Source of the DNA: Amycolatopsis arida
GTDB taxonomy: Bacteria > Actinomycetota > Actinomycetes > Mycobacteriales > Pseudonocardiaceae
Direction of reading: 5' to 3'
Length of the DNA: 64,000 bases
Assembly (NCBI RefSeq): GCF_900115565.1
Contig: NZ_FOWW01000002.1
Span: 669,160-733,159 of the forward strand
Below the pieces are notes generated by a model. It ran no database searches and was not told where the DNA came from. It saw only the letters and a list, made by a program, of their open reading frames with translations. Within the stretch, counting starts at the first letter, position 1. Every line of letters begins with the position of its first letter. A program made the position numbers and the translations under genes. This document shows positions 9,390-18,242 of this stretch, piece after piece.

Positions 9390-10301
9390 TCACCCGGTGA
9401 CGACGCGGATGCCCCAGCTGCCCCGCCACGACTCGCCGGGGTCGAGGTGGATCAGGTCGGTGCCGGAGTTCAGCGCGTCGGCGGGGCAGGTCATCGGCTC
9501 GACCGCCACCGCGCGACCCCGGCCGACGAGGTCCGCCGGGGTGAACACCTGCACCCATCCGAATGCCGGCTCGGTCCACACGTCCACCGTGGTGTCCGCG
9601 TGCGCGAGCAGGTGGTGGTACCGGCCGTCGGCGCCGGCTCGCAGCCCGGTGAACGTCGTGTCCAGGTCCAGCTCGCCGACCCGCCGCCCCTCGCGCAGGT
9701 CGTACCCGGTGCCCGCCACGTCCTGCTCCGGGCCGTAGGGCAGCTGCTCGTCGGGCAGGTGGGGCCGCACCCGCGTCGCGGAGAGCGTGAGCGTCAGCTC
9801 GTCGGTCGGCACGTCACCGATCCGGAGGTACGGATGCGTACCCACGCCGAACCCGATCGGCTCGGTGCCCTCGTTGCGCACCTCGTGGGTCACGGTCAGC
9901 TCGCGCGGCGCGAGGTCATAGCTGACCACCGCGTGCAGCGGCACCGGCCAGCCCGGCTCGTCCACCACGTCGACCGTCATCGTGATCGCCGACTCGGCGT
10001 GCTCGACCAGCCGCCACTCCTTGCGCCGCACCAGGCCGTGGATGGCGTTGCCGCGCGGCGGCTCGGTGACCTCCAGCCGCTGCGGCTCACCCCGGTGGGT
10101 CCAGCGCGCGTCCCTGGTGCGGTTCGGCCACGGCAGCAGGACCTGGCCCGCGCCCTTCGGCGGCGACTCCTCCGGGTCGAACGACTCGACGTACGGCGTG
10201 CCGCCGATCTCGAACGCGCGCAGACCGGCCCCGATCTCGGTGACCACGGCACGGGCACTGCCCCGAGTGAGCTCGAACTGTTCGCCGGTGCGATACGCCA
10301 T
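9390..10301 (-). CDS. Aldose 1-epimerase family protein
   Basis: 303 residues. Galactose-mutarotase fold (COG2017): interconverts alpha and beta anomers of a sugar or sugar phosphate. Family residues seen: NAIHGLVRRKEW (first His), GFGVGTHPYLRIG (second His), and a glutamate in the late motif AVEPMTCPADALNSG expected to be the catalytic base. The start is MAYRTGEQF at 10301; the frame extends 15 codons upstream, but homology begins here. Stands alone between repeats and an amino-acid permease. Confidence 0.88.
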   Translation of the reverse strand: MAYRTGEQFELTRGSARAVVTEIGAGLRAFEIGGTPYVESFDPEESPPKGAGQVLLPWPNRTRDARWTHRGEPQRLEVTEPPRGNAIHGLVRRKEWRLVEHAESAITMTVDVVDEPGWPVPLHAVVSYDLAPRELTVTHEVRNEGTEPIGFGVGTHPYLRIGDVPTDELTLTLSATRVRPHLPDEQLPYGPEQDVAGTGYDLREGRRVGELDLDTTFTGLRAGADGRYHHLLAHADTTVDVWTEPAFGWVQVFTPADLVGRGRAVAVEPMTCPADALNSGTDLIHLDPGESWRGSWGIRVVTG

Positions 10302-10376
10302 GCGCGCGAATGTACCGGCCGGCTGGATGACCGGTCGTGCCACCAAGGGGGCCCTGGTGGCGGCCGGGGGACGTGG

Positions 10377-11762
10377 CTAGGAGAGCTTCTCCGGGTGCAT
10401 CTCCGGCGGCTCCCGATGGCTGGCCCGCATGAACAACCAGTTCACTCCCCAGAGCACCACGCCGACGCCGAGCAGGATCAGCGCCACCGTGTAGTCCCGC
10501 CATGGGCGCCCGGACAGCCACGGGATCACCAGGTAGAGGCAGCACAACGCGGCCACGACGGGCAGCACGGTCGGCGCCCGGAAGTGCTCGTGCTCCACCT
10601 TCTCCCTGCGCAGCACCAGCACCGCCACGTTGACCACGGCGAACACCGCCAGCAGCAGCAACGCGGTGGTGCCGCCGAGCACCCCGATGTCCACGGTGGA
10701 CACCAGCACGGCGGCGATGGCGCTGGTGAACACGATCGCCACCCACGGGCTGCGGCGGAACGGGTGCACGGTGCCGAACACCGGCGGGATGATCCGCTCG
10801 TTGGCCATGCCGTAGAGCAGCCGGCTGGCCATCAACATGTTGATCAGCGCCGAGTTGATCACGGCGAACAGCCCGATCGCGGAGAACACCTCGCGCGGGA
10901 AGCCCGGCGCCCCGACGTCGATCACCTTCAGCAGCGCGCCGCTCTTGGCCTCGGCCAGCTCGCCCGCCGGCACCAGCAGCGAGGACGTCACCGACACCAG
11001 AATGTAGATGGTGGCCGCGATGACCATGGCCCACAGCATGGCCTTCGGGAAGATCCGCGCCGGATCCTTGCATTCCTCGGCCATGTTCACCGAGTCCTCG
11101 AAGCCGACCATCGCGAAGAACGCCAGTGACGTCGCGGACGAGATCGCCACCAGCCACGTCTGGTCCTCGGTGTTGAACTCGGTGAGCCGGCCCGGCTCAC
11201 CGTTGCCGTTGAGCACGGCCCAGACCCCGATGCCGATGATGATCGCCAGGCCGGACAGCTCGATGAGGGTGAGCACGAAGTTCGTCTTGACCGACTCGCT
11301 CACCCCGCGAAAGTTGATCAGGCCGAGGCCGACGATGAACAGCACCGGCACCACCCACGGCCACCACGGCAGCTCGACGAACTCGGCCAGGTAGGTGCCG
11401 CCGAACGCCACCGCCGCCGAGGACGCCGAGGTGATCCCGGAGGACATCACCGCGAACGCGACCAGGAAGGTCAGGAACGGCCGCCGGAACGCCTTGTTCG
11501 TGTACAGCGCGGCCCCCGCCGCCCTCGGGTACTTGCCAACCAGCTCGAGGTAGCTGAACGCGGTCATGAACGCCACCGCGAAGGCCAGCAGGAACGGCAG
11601 CCACAGCGCACCGCCGACCCGCCCGGCGACGACGCCGGTCAGCGCGTAGATCCCGGTGCCGATGATGTCGCCGACCACGAAGAACAGCAGCAGCCTCGAC
11701 CCGATGACCCGCCGGAGTGCCGGCTGCCCGGTCGCCGTCCGATCGCTCGTCGTATCCGCCAT
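10377..11762 (-). CDS. APC-family amino acid permease
   Basis: 461 residues, about 12 membrane helices. The first helix has the APC signature GDIIGTGIYALTG (about residues 31-43) that binds the amino-acid backbone; EECKDPARIFPKAML is the conserved loop after helix 6. The substrate is unknown; cationic or small neutral amino acids are typical for this subgroup. ATG at 11762. Runs in the same direction as the MFS gene behind it, with a 51-bp gap. Confidence 0.9.
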   Translation of the reverse strand: MADTTSDRTATGQPALRRVIGSRLLLFFVVGDIIGTGIYALTGVVAGRVGGALWLPFLLAFAVAFMTAFSYLELVGKYPRAAGAALYTNKAFRRPFLTFLVAFAVMSSGITSASSAAVAFGGTYLAEFVELPWWPWVVPVLFIVGLGLINFRGVSESVKTNFVLTLIELSGLAIIIGIGVWAVLNGNGEPGRLTEFNTEDQTWLVAISSATSLAFFAMVGFEDSVNMAEECKDPARIFPKAMLWAMVIAATIYILVSVTSSLLVPAGELAEAKSGALLKVIDVGAPGFPREVFSAIGLFAVINSALINMLMASRLLYGMANERIIPPVFGTVHPFRRSPWVAIVFTSAIAAVLVSTVDIGVLGGTTALLLLAVFAVVNVAVLVLRREKVEHEHFRAPTVLPVVAALCCLYLVIPWLSGRPWRDYTVALILLGVGVVLWGVNWLFMRASHREPPEMHPEKLS

Positions 11763-11813
11763 GGCGGCAGAGTCTGCCGCATCGGTCAGGCCGGCGACAG
11801 GGCGGCACGGAAG

Positions 11814-13094
11814 TCAGTCGTCGGGGTCCGCCGCGGCGCGATAGCGCCAGAACGCCGGCAGCAGCGCCACGGCCAGCACCAGCAGGACCACGACCAGCGC
11901 GCCGCCACCGGTCGCCGCGGCCGCGGTGCCCACCCCCGCCGCGGCCCACCCGTGAGTGAGGTCGGCCAGCCGCGGCCCACCCGCGACGACCACGGTGAAC
12001 ACGCCCTGCAGCCGGCCGCGCATCTCATCGGTGGTGGCCGCCTGCAGGATCGCCGTCCGGTAGATCGAGCTGACCATGTCGGCGGCACCGCCGAGCGCCA
12101 GGAACGCCACGGCCAGCCACAGCGACCCGGACAGCCCGAAGCCGACCACCGCGAGTCCCCACACCCCAACCGCCACCACGACCGCGGCGCCCTGCCGGCG
12201 CACCCTGCCCACCCAGCCGGACATCAGGCCGGCCAGCAGCGCGCCGATCGGGATCGCCGCGAACAGCCAGCCGAGCGCGGCGCCACCGCCGGGCGGATCG
12301 CCGAAGGTCCGCTCGGCCATCTCGGGGAACAGGGCGCGGGGCATCCCGGCGATCATCGCGATGAGGTCGACCACGAACGAGGCGAGCAGCACCTTCCGCG
12401 CCGCCAGGTAGCGGAACCCGTCGACCACGTCGCGCAGGCCCGCCCTGCGCACCTGCCCGGACAGCGGCGGCATCGTGGGCAGCCGCCACACCGCCCACAA
12501 CACGAGCACCAGCGCGACGGTGTCCACGAGGTACAAAGTGGACAAACCGACCACGGGGAGCAGCGCGCCGGCGGCCAGCGGGCCGAACACCGCGCCGAAC
12601 ATCATCATCGTGCCGGTGAGCGCGGCGGCCGGCGGCAGCAGGTGCTCGGGCACGAGCCGCGCCACGACCGCGTTGCGGGTGGGCATGTTGACCGCGAAGA
12701 ACGCCTGGTTGACCGCCAGCAGCAGGAGCACGACCGCCACCGAGTCGAGCGCCAGGAACGCCTGCAGCCACAGCAGCGCCCCGCTGACCGCGATGCCGAC
12801 GTTGCTGACCAGCAGCAGCGTCCGCCGGTCGACGGTGTCGGCGATCGCCCCGCCCCACAGCCCGAAGACCAGCAGCGGGACCAGGGCCACCCCGCCGGCC
12901 AGCCCGACGTAGCCCGAGGAGCCGGTGATGTCGAAGACCTGCTTGGGCACCGCGACCGCGGTGAGCTGGCTGCCGATCGAGGTCACCACGGAGCTCAGCC
13001 ACAGCCGGCGGAACGCCGGGACGCGCAGCGGTCGGGTGTCGATGACGACCGAGCCGAGCAGCGTGCGGCTCCGCCGCGCCGACCCCGTTCGCAC
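11814..13094 (-). CDS. MFS transporter (MFS_3/EntS-like exporter)
   Basis: 426 residues, 12 predicted helices. N-terminal FRRLWLSSVVTSIGSQLTAVAVPKQVFDITGSSGYVGL and the loop GAIADTVDRRTLLL (motif A) are typical of the MFS_3 group, which exports siderophores, macrolides and similar compounds. GTG start at 13094. Substrate not deducible. A vague resemblance to an iron box upstream does not hold up (see rejected items). Confidence 0.88.
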   Translation of the reverse strand: MRTGSARRSRTLLGSVVIDTRPLRVPAFRRLWLSSVVTSIGSQLTAVAVPKQVFDITGSSGYVGLAGGVALVPLLVFGLWGGAIADTVDRRTLLLVSNVGIAVSGALLWLQAFLALDSVAVVLLLLAVNQAFFAVNMPTRNAVVARLVPEHLLPPAAALTGTMMMFGAVFGPLAAGALLPVVGLSTLYLVDTVALVLVLWAVWRLPTMPPLSGQVRRAGLRDVVDGFRYLAARKVLLASFVVDLIAMIAGMPRALFPEMAERTFGDPPGGGAALGWLFAAIPIGALLAGLMSGWVGRVRRQGAAVVVAVGVWGLAVVGFGLSGSLWLAVAFLALGGAADMVSSIYRTAILQAATTDEMRGRLQGVFTVVVAGGPRLADLTHGWAAAGVGTAAAATGGGALVVVLLVLAVALLPAFWRYRAAADPDD

Positions 13095-13169
13095 GGCGGC
13101 AAGCTTAGCGGGGCTAACTAACCTTTCACAGGTGACTTTCCCGACGCCGCGGGTCGGCCGCCGGTGAGG

Positions 13170-13850
13170 TCAGGGGGCGACCCGCTCGATCCGCCAGCCG
13201 TCGTCGTCGCGGACGTAACGCAGCCGGTCGTGCATGCGGTCCTCGCGGCCCTGCCAGAACTCGACGACCTCCGGCCGGATCCGCCAGCCACCCCAGTGCG
13301 GCGGCACCGGCACCCGCTCCACGTCGGCGAACTGCCGTTGCACCGCGTGCAGCGCGTTCTCCAGCGACCGCCGGCCCTCGACGACCCGTGACTGCGGGGA
13401 GGCCCACGCGCCGAGTTGCGACCCGCGCGGCCGGGACGCCCAGTAGGTGGCGGTCTCGGCGGCGCCCACCTTCTCCACCTCGCCGCGGATGTTCACCTGC
13501 CGGTGCAGGGCCAGCCAGGGGAAGGTGGCCGAGGCGTACCGGGTGACCGTCAGGTCATGGCTCTTGGCCGAGGTGTAGTTGGTGTAGAACACCACGCCGC
13601 GCGCGTCGAGGCCCTTGCACAGCACGGTCCGGGACGAGGGCCGGCCCTCGGCGTCGGCGGTGGCCAGGACCATGGCGTTCGGCTCGGCGGCCCCGGCGGC
13701 GATCGCGTCGTTCAACCACGCCTGGAGCTGCTCGGTCCAGGTCGGTGCCAGCCCGGACTCGTCGAGCGTCACGCTGTCGTAGGAGACGCGCATCCCGGGC
13801 AACCGTACGGTGACGTCCTCGACCTCGGCCACGTCGTCTACTTCCGGCAT
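13170..13850 (-). CDS. pdxH: Pyridoxamine 5'-phosphate oxidase
   Basis: 226 residues. FMN-dependent oxidation of pyridoxamine/pyridoxine 5'-phosphate to pyridoxal 5'-phosphate, the last step of vitamin B6 supply. The family blocks are all present: NAMVLATADAEGRPSSRTVLCKG, YTNYTSAKSHDL, FPWLALHRQVNIRGEVEKV, YWASRPRGSQLGAWASPQS, and the C-terminal WGGWRIRPEVVEFWQGREDRMHDRLRY. I start at MPEVDDVAEVEDV (13850); the frame extends upstream, but that part is not conserved. PLP made here is the cofactor of SerC at 24.7 kb. Confidence 0.94.
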   Translation of the reverse strand: MPEVDDVAEVEDVTVRLPGMRVSYDSVTLDESGLAPTWTEQLQAWLNDAIAAGAAEPNAMVLATADAEGRPSSRTVLCKGLDARGVVFYTNYTSAKSHDLTVTRYASATFPWLALHRQVNIRGEVEKVGAAETATYWASRPRGSQLGAWASPQSRVVEGRRSLENALHAVQRQFADVERVPVPPHWGGWRIRPEVVEFWQGREDRMHDRLRYVRDDDGWRIERVAP

Positions 13851-13961
13851 CGTCCGCCAACCTCCGCCCACGCATACCCCGACGGGCCGATCCGGCCCGT
13901 GCAGCCGACGGTATGCCTTCGGCGGCGGCGGGGAAACCTCTCGTTCGGTGACACCCGACAC

Positions 13962-14609
13962 TCAGTGTGCTCGCGGCCCCGGCGCGCCCCTGGTGATGGC
14001 CGCCAACGTCATGCCCTTGATCTCCTCGGCGACGGCCGCGACCGGGTACGGCGGGTCGTGCGCCTGCCACTCGCGCAGCAGCCCGGTGACCGCGCCGACC
14101 ACGGCGATCGCGGTCAGCCGGTAGTCCCGCCGCGGCGCCAAACCGTCCTCCGCCGCGCGGCCGGCCTCGGCCTCGATGAAGTCCGCCCATCGGCCCACCC
14201 ACTCCTGGTGCTGCGCCTCCAGCGCGGCGCTCACCCCGACGGCCTCGACGTAGTTCAGCCGGGGCAGCCGGGGGTCGGTGGTGACCGCGCCGACGAAGGC
14301 GTCGACCAGCCGGCCGATCCGGGTCGGCGCGCCCGCGTCGGCCAGGTCCGCCAACTCGGCCCGCACCCGGTCGAGGGCGAGCTGATTGATCCGCGCGTGC
14401 AGCTCCAGCAGCACCTGCTCCTTCCCATCGAACTCCTCGTAGAAGTTGCGGGTGGACACCCCGGCGCGGGAGCACAGGTCGGCGATCTTCGTCGCCCGGT
14501 AGCCGGTCGACGTGAACTCGGCGAGCGCCGCGAGCAGCAGCCGTTCCCGACGCTCGGCACGCCGCTGGTCGACCGTGACGCCCCGGTAAGTCCGACCCAG
14601 CTGGGTCAT
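13962..14609 (-). CDS. TetR family regulator
   Basis: 215 residues. DNA-binding domain at about residues 17-63 (RRERLLLAALAEFTSTGYRATKIADLCSRAGVSTRNFYEEFDGKEQVL). ATG at 14609. It is divergent from a secreted lipase and its upstream region carries a perfect-period 27-bp array (14623-14703), which may be its binding region. Expected to act on itself and the lipase. Confidence 0.88.
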   Translation of the reverse strand: MTQLGRTYRGVTVDQRRAERRERLLLAALAEFTSTGYRATKIADLCSRAGVSTRNFYEEFDGKEQVLLELHARINQLALDRVRAELADLADAGAPTRIGRLVDAFVGAVTTDPRLPRLNYVEAVGVSAALEAQHQEWVGRWADFIEAEAGRAAEDGLAPRRDYRLTAIAVVGAVTGLLREWQAHDPPYPVAAVAEEIKGMTLAAITRGAPGPRAH

Positions 14610-14622
14610 CGAACCTCCCCTG

Positions 14623-14703
14623 TGTCTCGCGGGCCACCCGCACCCGGTCTGTCTCGCGGGCCACCCGCACCCGGTCTGTCTCGCGGCACACCCGCACCCG
14701 GTC
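14623..14703. repeat. 27-bp tandem repeat, 3 units
   Basis: Three consecutive 27-bp units (14623-14649, 14650-14676, 14677-14703). The first two are identical; the third differs at two bases near its middle (GGCACACC for GGGCCACC). Each starts TGTCTCGCGG and ends ACCCGGTC. The array lies 14 bases upstream of the TetR start codon, in the divergent control region. The unit is a multiple of 3, but no gene reads through it. Confidence 0.85.
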
Positions 14704-14783
14704 GGCTCCCCGAGCGCCGCTCCGCAAGCTCCCCACGCTCACCCGGGAGAGCCTCCAGAAGACGGAACATGCGGTCACCAGCC

Positions 14784-14812
14784 TTGCCGAAATGGGCCAT
14801 TCGGTCTACATT
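14784..14812 (+). promoter_or_regulatory. Candidate promoter of the lipase gene
   Basis: TTGCCG (14784-14789), a 17-bp spacer, TACATT (14807-14812). The spacer holds an imperfect dyad CCGAA-...-TTCGG (14787-14804), a plausible binding site for the divergent TetR. Confidence 0.4.
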
Positions 14813-14860
14813 GCGGAAATCTCAGTTACCACTGTAGCCCGCATCACACCGGAGGACATC

Positions 14861-16084
14861 GTGGTCCGACGTCTCCTGGCCCCGCTGCTGCTCGCGGTGG
14901 CCCTGGTCGCCGCGCCCGCCGCGCCGATCGCCACCGCCGCGCCGCCACCGCCCCCACCGGCCGAGGACCCCTTCTACGTCCCGCCCGACCCACTGCCCGG
15001 CGCGCCCGGCGACGTGCTCCGGCAGCGGCAGGTCGACGTGTACGCCGAGCCGCTGCGCGTGCTGCCCGCGCCGGTGCGGGCGTGGCAGCTCCTCTACCGC
15101 TCGACCTCGGCCACCGGCGAGCCGAACGCCGTGTCCGGGATCCTGCTGGTGCCGCCGGTGCCCTGGTCGAACGGACCGCGGCCACTGGTCGCCTACGCCG
15201 TCGGCACGCACGGCCTCGGCGACTCCTGCGCGCCCTCCTACCGCCTGGCCACCGGAACGGAGAACGAGGTCGTGCTCATCGCGCAGGCCCTGACCAGGGG
15301 CTGGGCCGTGGTGCTGACCGACTACGAGGGCCTGGGCACGCCCGGCACGCACACCTACGCCACCGGCCAGTCCGAGGGCAGGGCGCTGCTCGACGCCGCT
15401 CGGGCCGCCCAGCGGGTGCCCGAGGCCGGGCTTGCCGCGGACGGGCCGGTCGGGCTGTTCGGCTACTCGCAGGGCGGCCAGGCCGTGGCGTTCGCGGCCG
15501 AGCTGCACCCGAGCTACGCGCCGGAGCTGCGGGTGGCCGGCGCGGCCCCCGGCGGGGTGCCGGCCGACCTCGTGGAGGTGGCGAAGTTCAACGACGGCGG
15601 GCCGGCGTTCGGGCTGGTGATCGGCGCGGCGACCGGGTTGGCCACGGCGTACCCGGACGTGCCGTTCGAGGAGATCCTCAACGACCGGGGCCGCGCGCTG
15701 GTCGAGCGGGTGAAGGAGGCGTGCACGGTGGAGCTCGGCGCGGCGGCGCCGTTCGGCCGGTTGGCGCAGTTCACCACCGTGCCCGATCCGCTGGACGACC
15801 CGCGCTGGCAGGCGCGGCTCGCCGAGAACCGGGCCGGGCAGCACGCGCCGAGCGCCCCGGTGTTCCTCTACCACGGCACGCTCGACGAGCTGATCCCGTA
15901 CCGGGTCGGGCGCGACCTGCGTGACCGCTACTGCGACCGCGGCGCGACGGTGCGGTGGCAGCCGATCCCGCTCGCCGAGCACATCGCCGGGGTGGCCGCG
16001 GGCGGGCCGATCGCGATGGAGTGGCTCGGCCAGCGGTTCGCCGGGGCACCCGTGGTCGACTCCTGCGGGGCGCGGGCGGAGTAG
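14861..16084 (+). CDS. Secreted lipase family protein (LIP, PF03583)
   Basis: 407 residues. An N-terminal signal peptide (VVRRLLAPLLLAVALVAAPAAPIATAAP, cleavage near residue 27) is followed by a proline-rich linker and an alpha/beta-hydrolase domain of the secretory-lipase family. The nucleophile elbow is GYSQGG with Ser203; the acid is probably Asp in GTLDELIPY and the base His in PLAEHIAG. Start is GTG 14861, placed 4 bases after GGAGGAC, which begins the signal peptide cleanly; the frame is open from 14792, but that extension is not a leader. Esterase or lipase on exported lipids; substrate unknown. Confidence 0.9.
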   Translation: MVRRLLAPLLLAVALVAAPAAPIATAAPPPPPPAEDPFYVPPDPLPGAPGDVLRQRQVDVYAEPLRVLPAPVRAWQLLYRSTSATGEPNAVSGILLVPPVPWSNGPRPLVAYAVGTHGLGDSCAPSYRLATGTENEVVLIAQALTRGWAVVLTDYEGLGTPGTHTYATGQSEGRALLDAARAAQRVPEAGLAADGPVGLFGYSQGGQAVAFAAELHPSYAPELRVAGAAPGGVPADLVEVAKFNDGGPAFGLVIGAATGLATAYPDVPFEEILNDRGRALVERVKEACTVELGAAAPFGRLAQFTTVPDPLDDPRWQARLAENRAGQHAPSAPVFLYHGTLDELIPYRVGRDLRDRYCDRGATVRWQPIPLAEHIAGVAAGGPIAMEWLGQRFAGAPVVDSCGARAE

Positions 16085-16088
16085 GGGG

Positions 16089-16132
16089 ACGGCGGTCGGC
16101 ATCCGCGGGGCAGGGCGGGTGCCGACCGCCGT
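16089..16132. terminator. Terminator hairpin after the lipase gene
   Basis: Perfect 13-bp arms (16089-16101 and 16120-16132, ACGGCGGTCGGCA and its complement) with an 18-base loop, starting 4 bases after the lipase stop. Confidence 0.75.
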
Positions 16133-16191
16133 TCACGCGGGATTTGCCGTTCGAATGGCCCGGCAGGCTGAATCGTTCTCATCCCGTGCCC

Positions 16192-16275
16192 GTCGATACA
16201 ATCCGCCCGGAAGTAGCCCCTCACCAGGGGTGACAGCGGCGAGACAGTCCGGCTACTTCCGCTCTCTCTGGTATG
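16192..16275. other. Structured repeat element, copy 1 (upstream of citA)
   Basis: Lies inside the 341-bp gene-free stretch between lipase and citA. It contains 11-bp inverted arms, CGGAAGTAGCC (16208-16218) and its complement (16251-16261), a small inner CCCCT/AGGGG dyad, and the flanks GTCGATAC at the left and TGGTATG at the right. Nearly the same arrangement occurs at 46468-46552. Could be a folded leader RNA, a protein-binding site or a mobile hairpin; nothing more is visible in the rest of this stretch (16133-16191, 16276-16425). Confidence 0.55.
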
Positions 16276-16425
16276 CGTGACCGAAAGCACGACAGGTTTC
16301 GATTGCTACCCGCGGGTGAAGAGGAGCACTGTTTGTCCGAACGTGCGATGAGGCGCGCCGTGCGTGTCCCCCTCTCGCATGTGGGACCACACCTGTCAGG
16401 GAACACGCGTCGAAAGGTCGATCCG

Positions 16426-17577
16426 GTGACTACGTCAGTGCCTGTCTCGAACGGTCGGACCACCTCGGAGCCGGACGACGGATTCCGGCCTGGCCTGGAG
16501 GGCGTGGTCGCCTTCCGCACGGAGATCGCCGAACCGGACCGGGACGGCGGAGCCCTGCGCTACCGCGGGGTGGACATCGAGGACCTCGCCGGCGCGGTGA
16601 CGTTCGGCGACGTGTGGGGGCTGCTCGTCGACGGCCGCTTCGACAACGGCCTCACCCCCGCCGAGTCCTTCCCCATCCCGGTGCACACCGGTGACGTACG
16701 GGTGGACGTGCAGGCGGCGCTGGCCATGCTCGCACCCATCTGGGGATTCCAGCCACTGCTGGACATCGACGACGAGACCGCGCGTGACCAGCTGGCCCGC
16801 GCCTCGGTGATGGCGCTGTCCTATGTGGCGCAGTCCGCCCGCGGCCTCGGGGTGCCGGCGGTGCCGCAGTCGCGGGTGGACGAGGCGACGTCGATCACCG
16901 AGCGGTTCATGGTGCGCTGGCGGGGCGAGCCGGACCCCGCGCACGTGAAGGCCGTCGACGCCTACTGGGTGTCCGCCGCCGAGCACGGCCTCAACGCCTC
17001 CACCTTCACCGCGAGGGTGATCGCCTCCACCGGCACCGACGTCGCCGCCGCGCTGTCCGGCGCGATCGGGGCGATGTCCGGCCCGCTGCACGGCGGGGCG
17101 CCGGCCAGGGTGCTGCCGATGATCGCCGAGGTGGAGCGGGTCGGCGACGCCCGCGCGGTGGTCAAGGGCATCCTCGACCGCAAGGAGCGGCTGATGGGCT
17201 TCGGGCACCGGGTGTACCGGGCCGAGGACCCGCGGGCCAGGGTGCTCCGCCGCACCTGCCGGGAGCTGGGCGCCGAGCGGTACGAGGTCGCGGCGGCGCT
17301 GGAGCAGGCCGCGCTCGCCGAGCTGCGGGAGCGGCGGCCGGACCGGGCGATCGAGACCAACGTCGAGTTCTGGGCCGCGGTGATCCTGGACTTCGCGGAG
17401 GTGCCGCCGCACATGATGCCGGCGATGTTCACCTCGGCGCGGACCGCCGGCTGGGCCGCGCACATCCTCGAGCAGAAGCGGACCGGCCGGCTGGTGCGCC
17501 CCTCGGCGACCTACGTGGGCCCCGGGCCGCGCAAGCCCGAGGAGGTCGAGGGCTGGGACTCGGTCGCCGCGCGCTGA
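16426..17577 (+). CDS. citA: Citrate synthase 2 (CitA-like)
   Basis: 383 residues, the short form lacking the N-terminal beta domain of GltA. Catalytic segments intact: GPLHGGAPARV, GFGHRVYRAEDPRA, and NVEFWAAVILDFAEVP. Start is GTG at 16426, with GAAAGG upstream and an N-terminus (VTTSVPVSNG) leading into GFRPGLEGVVAFRTEIAEPD. Equivalent to Rv0889c. Together with GltA it gives two citrate (or 2-methylcitrate) synthases; their division of labour is not evident. The last 67 bases overlap the 3' end of the convergent TetR gene. Confidence 0.92.
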   Translation: MTTSVPVSNGRTTSEPDDGFRPGLEGVVAFRTEIAEPDRDGGALRYRGVDIEDLAGAVTFGDVWGLLVDGRFDNGLTPAESFPIPVHTGDVRVDVQAALAMLAPIWGFQPLLDIDDETARDQLARASVMALSYVAQSARGLGVPAVPQSRVDEATSITERFMVRWRGEPDPAHVKAVDAYWVSAAEHGLNASTFTARVIASTGTDVAAALSGAIGAMSGPLHGGAPARVLPMIAEVERVGDARAVVKGILDRKERLMGFGHRVYRAEDPRARVLRRTCRELGAERYEVAAALEQAALAELRERRPDRAIETNVEFWAAVILDFAEVPPHMMPAMFTSARTAGWAAHILEQKRTGRLVRPSATYVGPGPRKPEEVEGWDSVAAR

Positions 17578-18242
17578 GCGCTCCGCTCGAGCCGTTCGAC
17601 CCGCGCGACGAAGTCCGCCACCGCGGGGTCGTGGCCAGCGGTGGCGGTGACCATGGCGACGAGCTGGTCGACCAGCCACCCGGCGAGCTCGGCCCGGGGC
17701 GGGACGCCCTCCTCCAGCCAGCTCAGCAGCGCGCCCTCGACCACGGCGGTCCAGCAGCGCAGGGTCACCAGCAGCATCGGGCCGGGTTCGGTGACCCCGA
17801 CGTCGGTCAGGATCACCGCGACGGCACGGTCGCGCACCTCGTCGACCACGGCGTCGGTCTCGGAGGTCGCGATGACCGAGCCGCTGCGCAGCAGCGCCAC
17901 GTAGCCGGCGCGGTAGGACTCGGCGACCTCGATGAGCCCGCGCAGGGCGGCGCGCAGCCGGTGCAGCGGCGGGCCGGGCTCGCGGTGGGCCAGCCGGTCG
18001 ATGAGCCCCTCGGTCACCGAGCGCAGCGCGGCCAGGTGCAGCTCGCCGATGTTGGCGAAGTAGCGGTAGAACAGCGCGCGGGAGACGCCGGCGTGGGCCA
18101 CGACGTCGTCCACCGAGACCCGCTCGGGGCGGTGCCGGCCGAACAGCTCCAGCGCGGCGGCGATGAGGTGCTCGCGGCGGGCCTGCGGGGACATCCGCCG
18201 CGGGGCGCGGCGGATCACCGGGGCGTTGACCGGGGCGTTCAC
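17511..18242 (-). CDS. TetR family regulator coupled to ephD
   Basis: 243 residues from GTG 18242; the GTGA overlaps the stop of the preceding ephD-like gene, showing translational coupling. An alternative ATG at 18194 (MSPQARREHL) is nearer the usual family N-terminus. HTH: VSVDDVVAHAGVSRALFYRYFANIGELHL. The C-terminus (about 22 residues) is encoded in DNA that also encodes the end of citA on the other strand. Probably regulates its own operon through the dyad near 19968-19991. Confidence 0.88.
   Translation of the reverse strand: MNAPVNAPVIRRAPRRMSPQARREHLIAAALELFGRHRPERVSVDDVVAHAGVSRALFYRYFANIGELHLAALRSVTEGLIDRLAHREPGPPLHRLRAALRGLIEVAESYRAGYVALLRSGSVIATSETDAVVDEVRDRAVAVILTDVGVTEPGPMLLVTLRCWTAVVEGALLSWLEEGVPPRAELAGWLVDQLVAMVTATAGHDPAVADFVARVERLERSAQRAATESQPSTSSGLRGPGPT

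Noticed and set aside
13095-13125. An iron-box-like TTAGCGGGGCTAAC upstream of the MFS gene at 11.8 kb
   Set aside because: Aligned in register it matches only about 10 of 19 consensus positions; too weak next to the two good boxes in the window.
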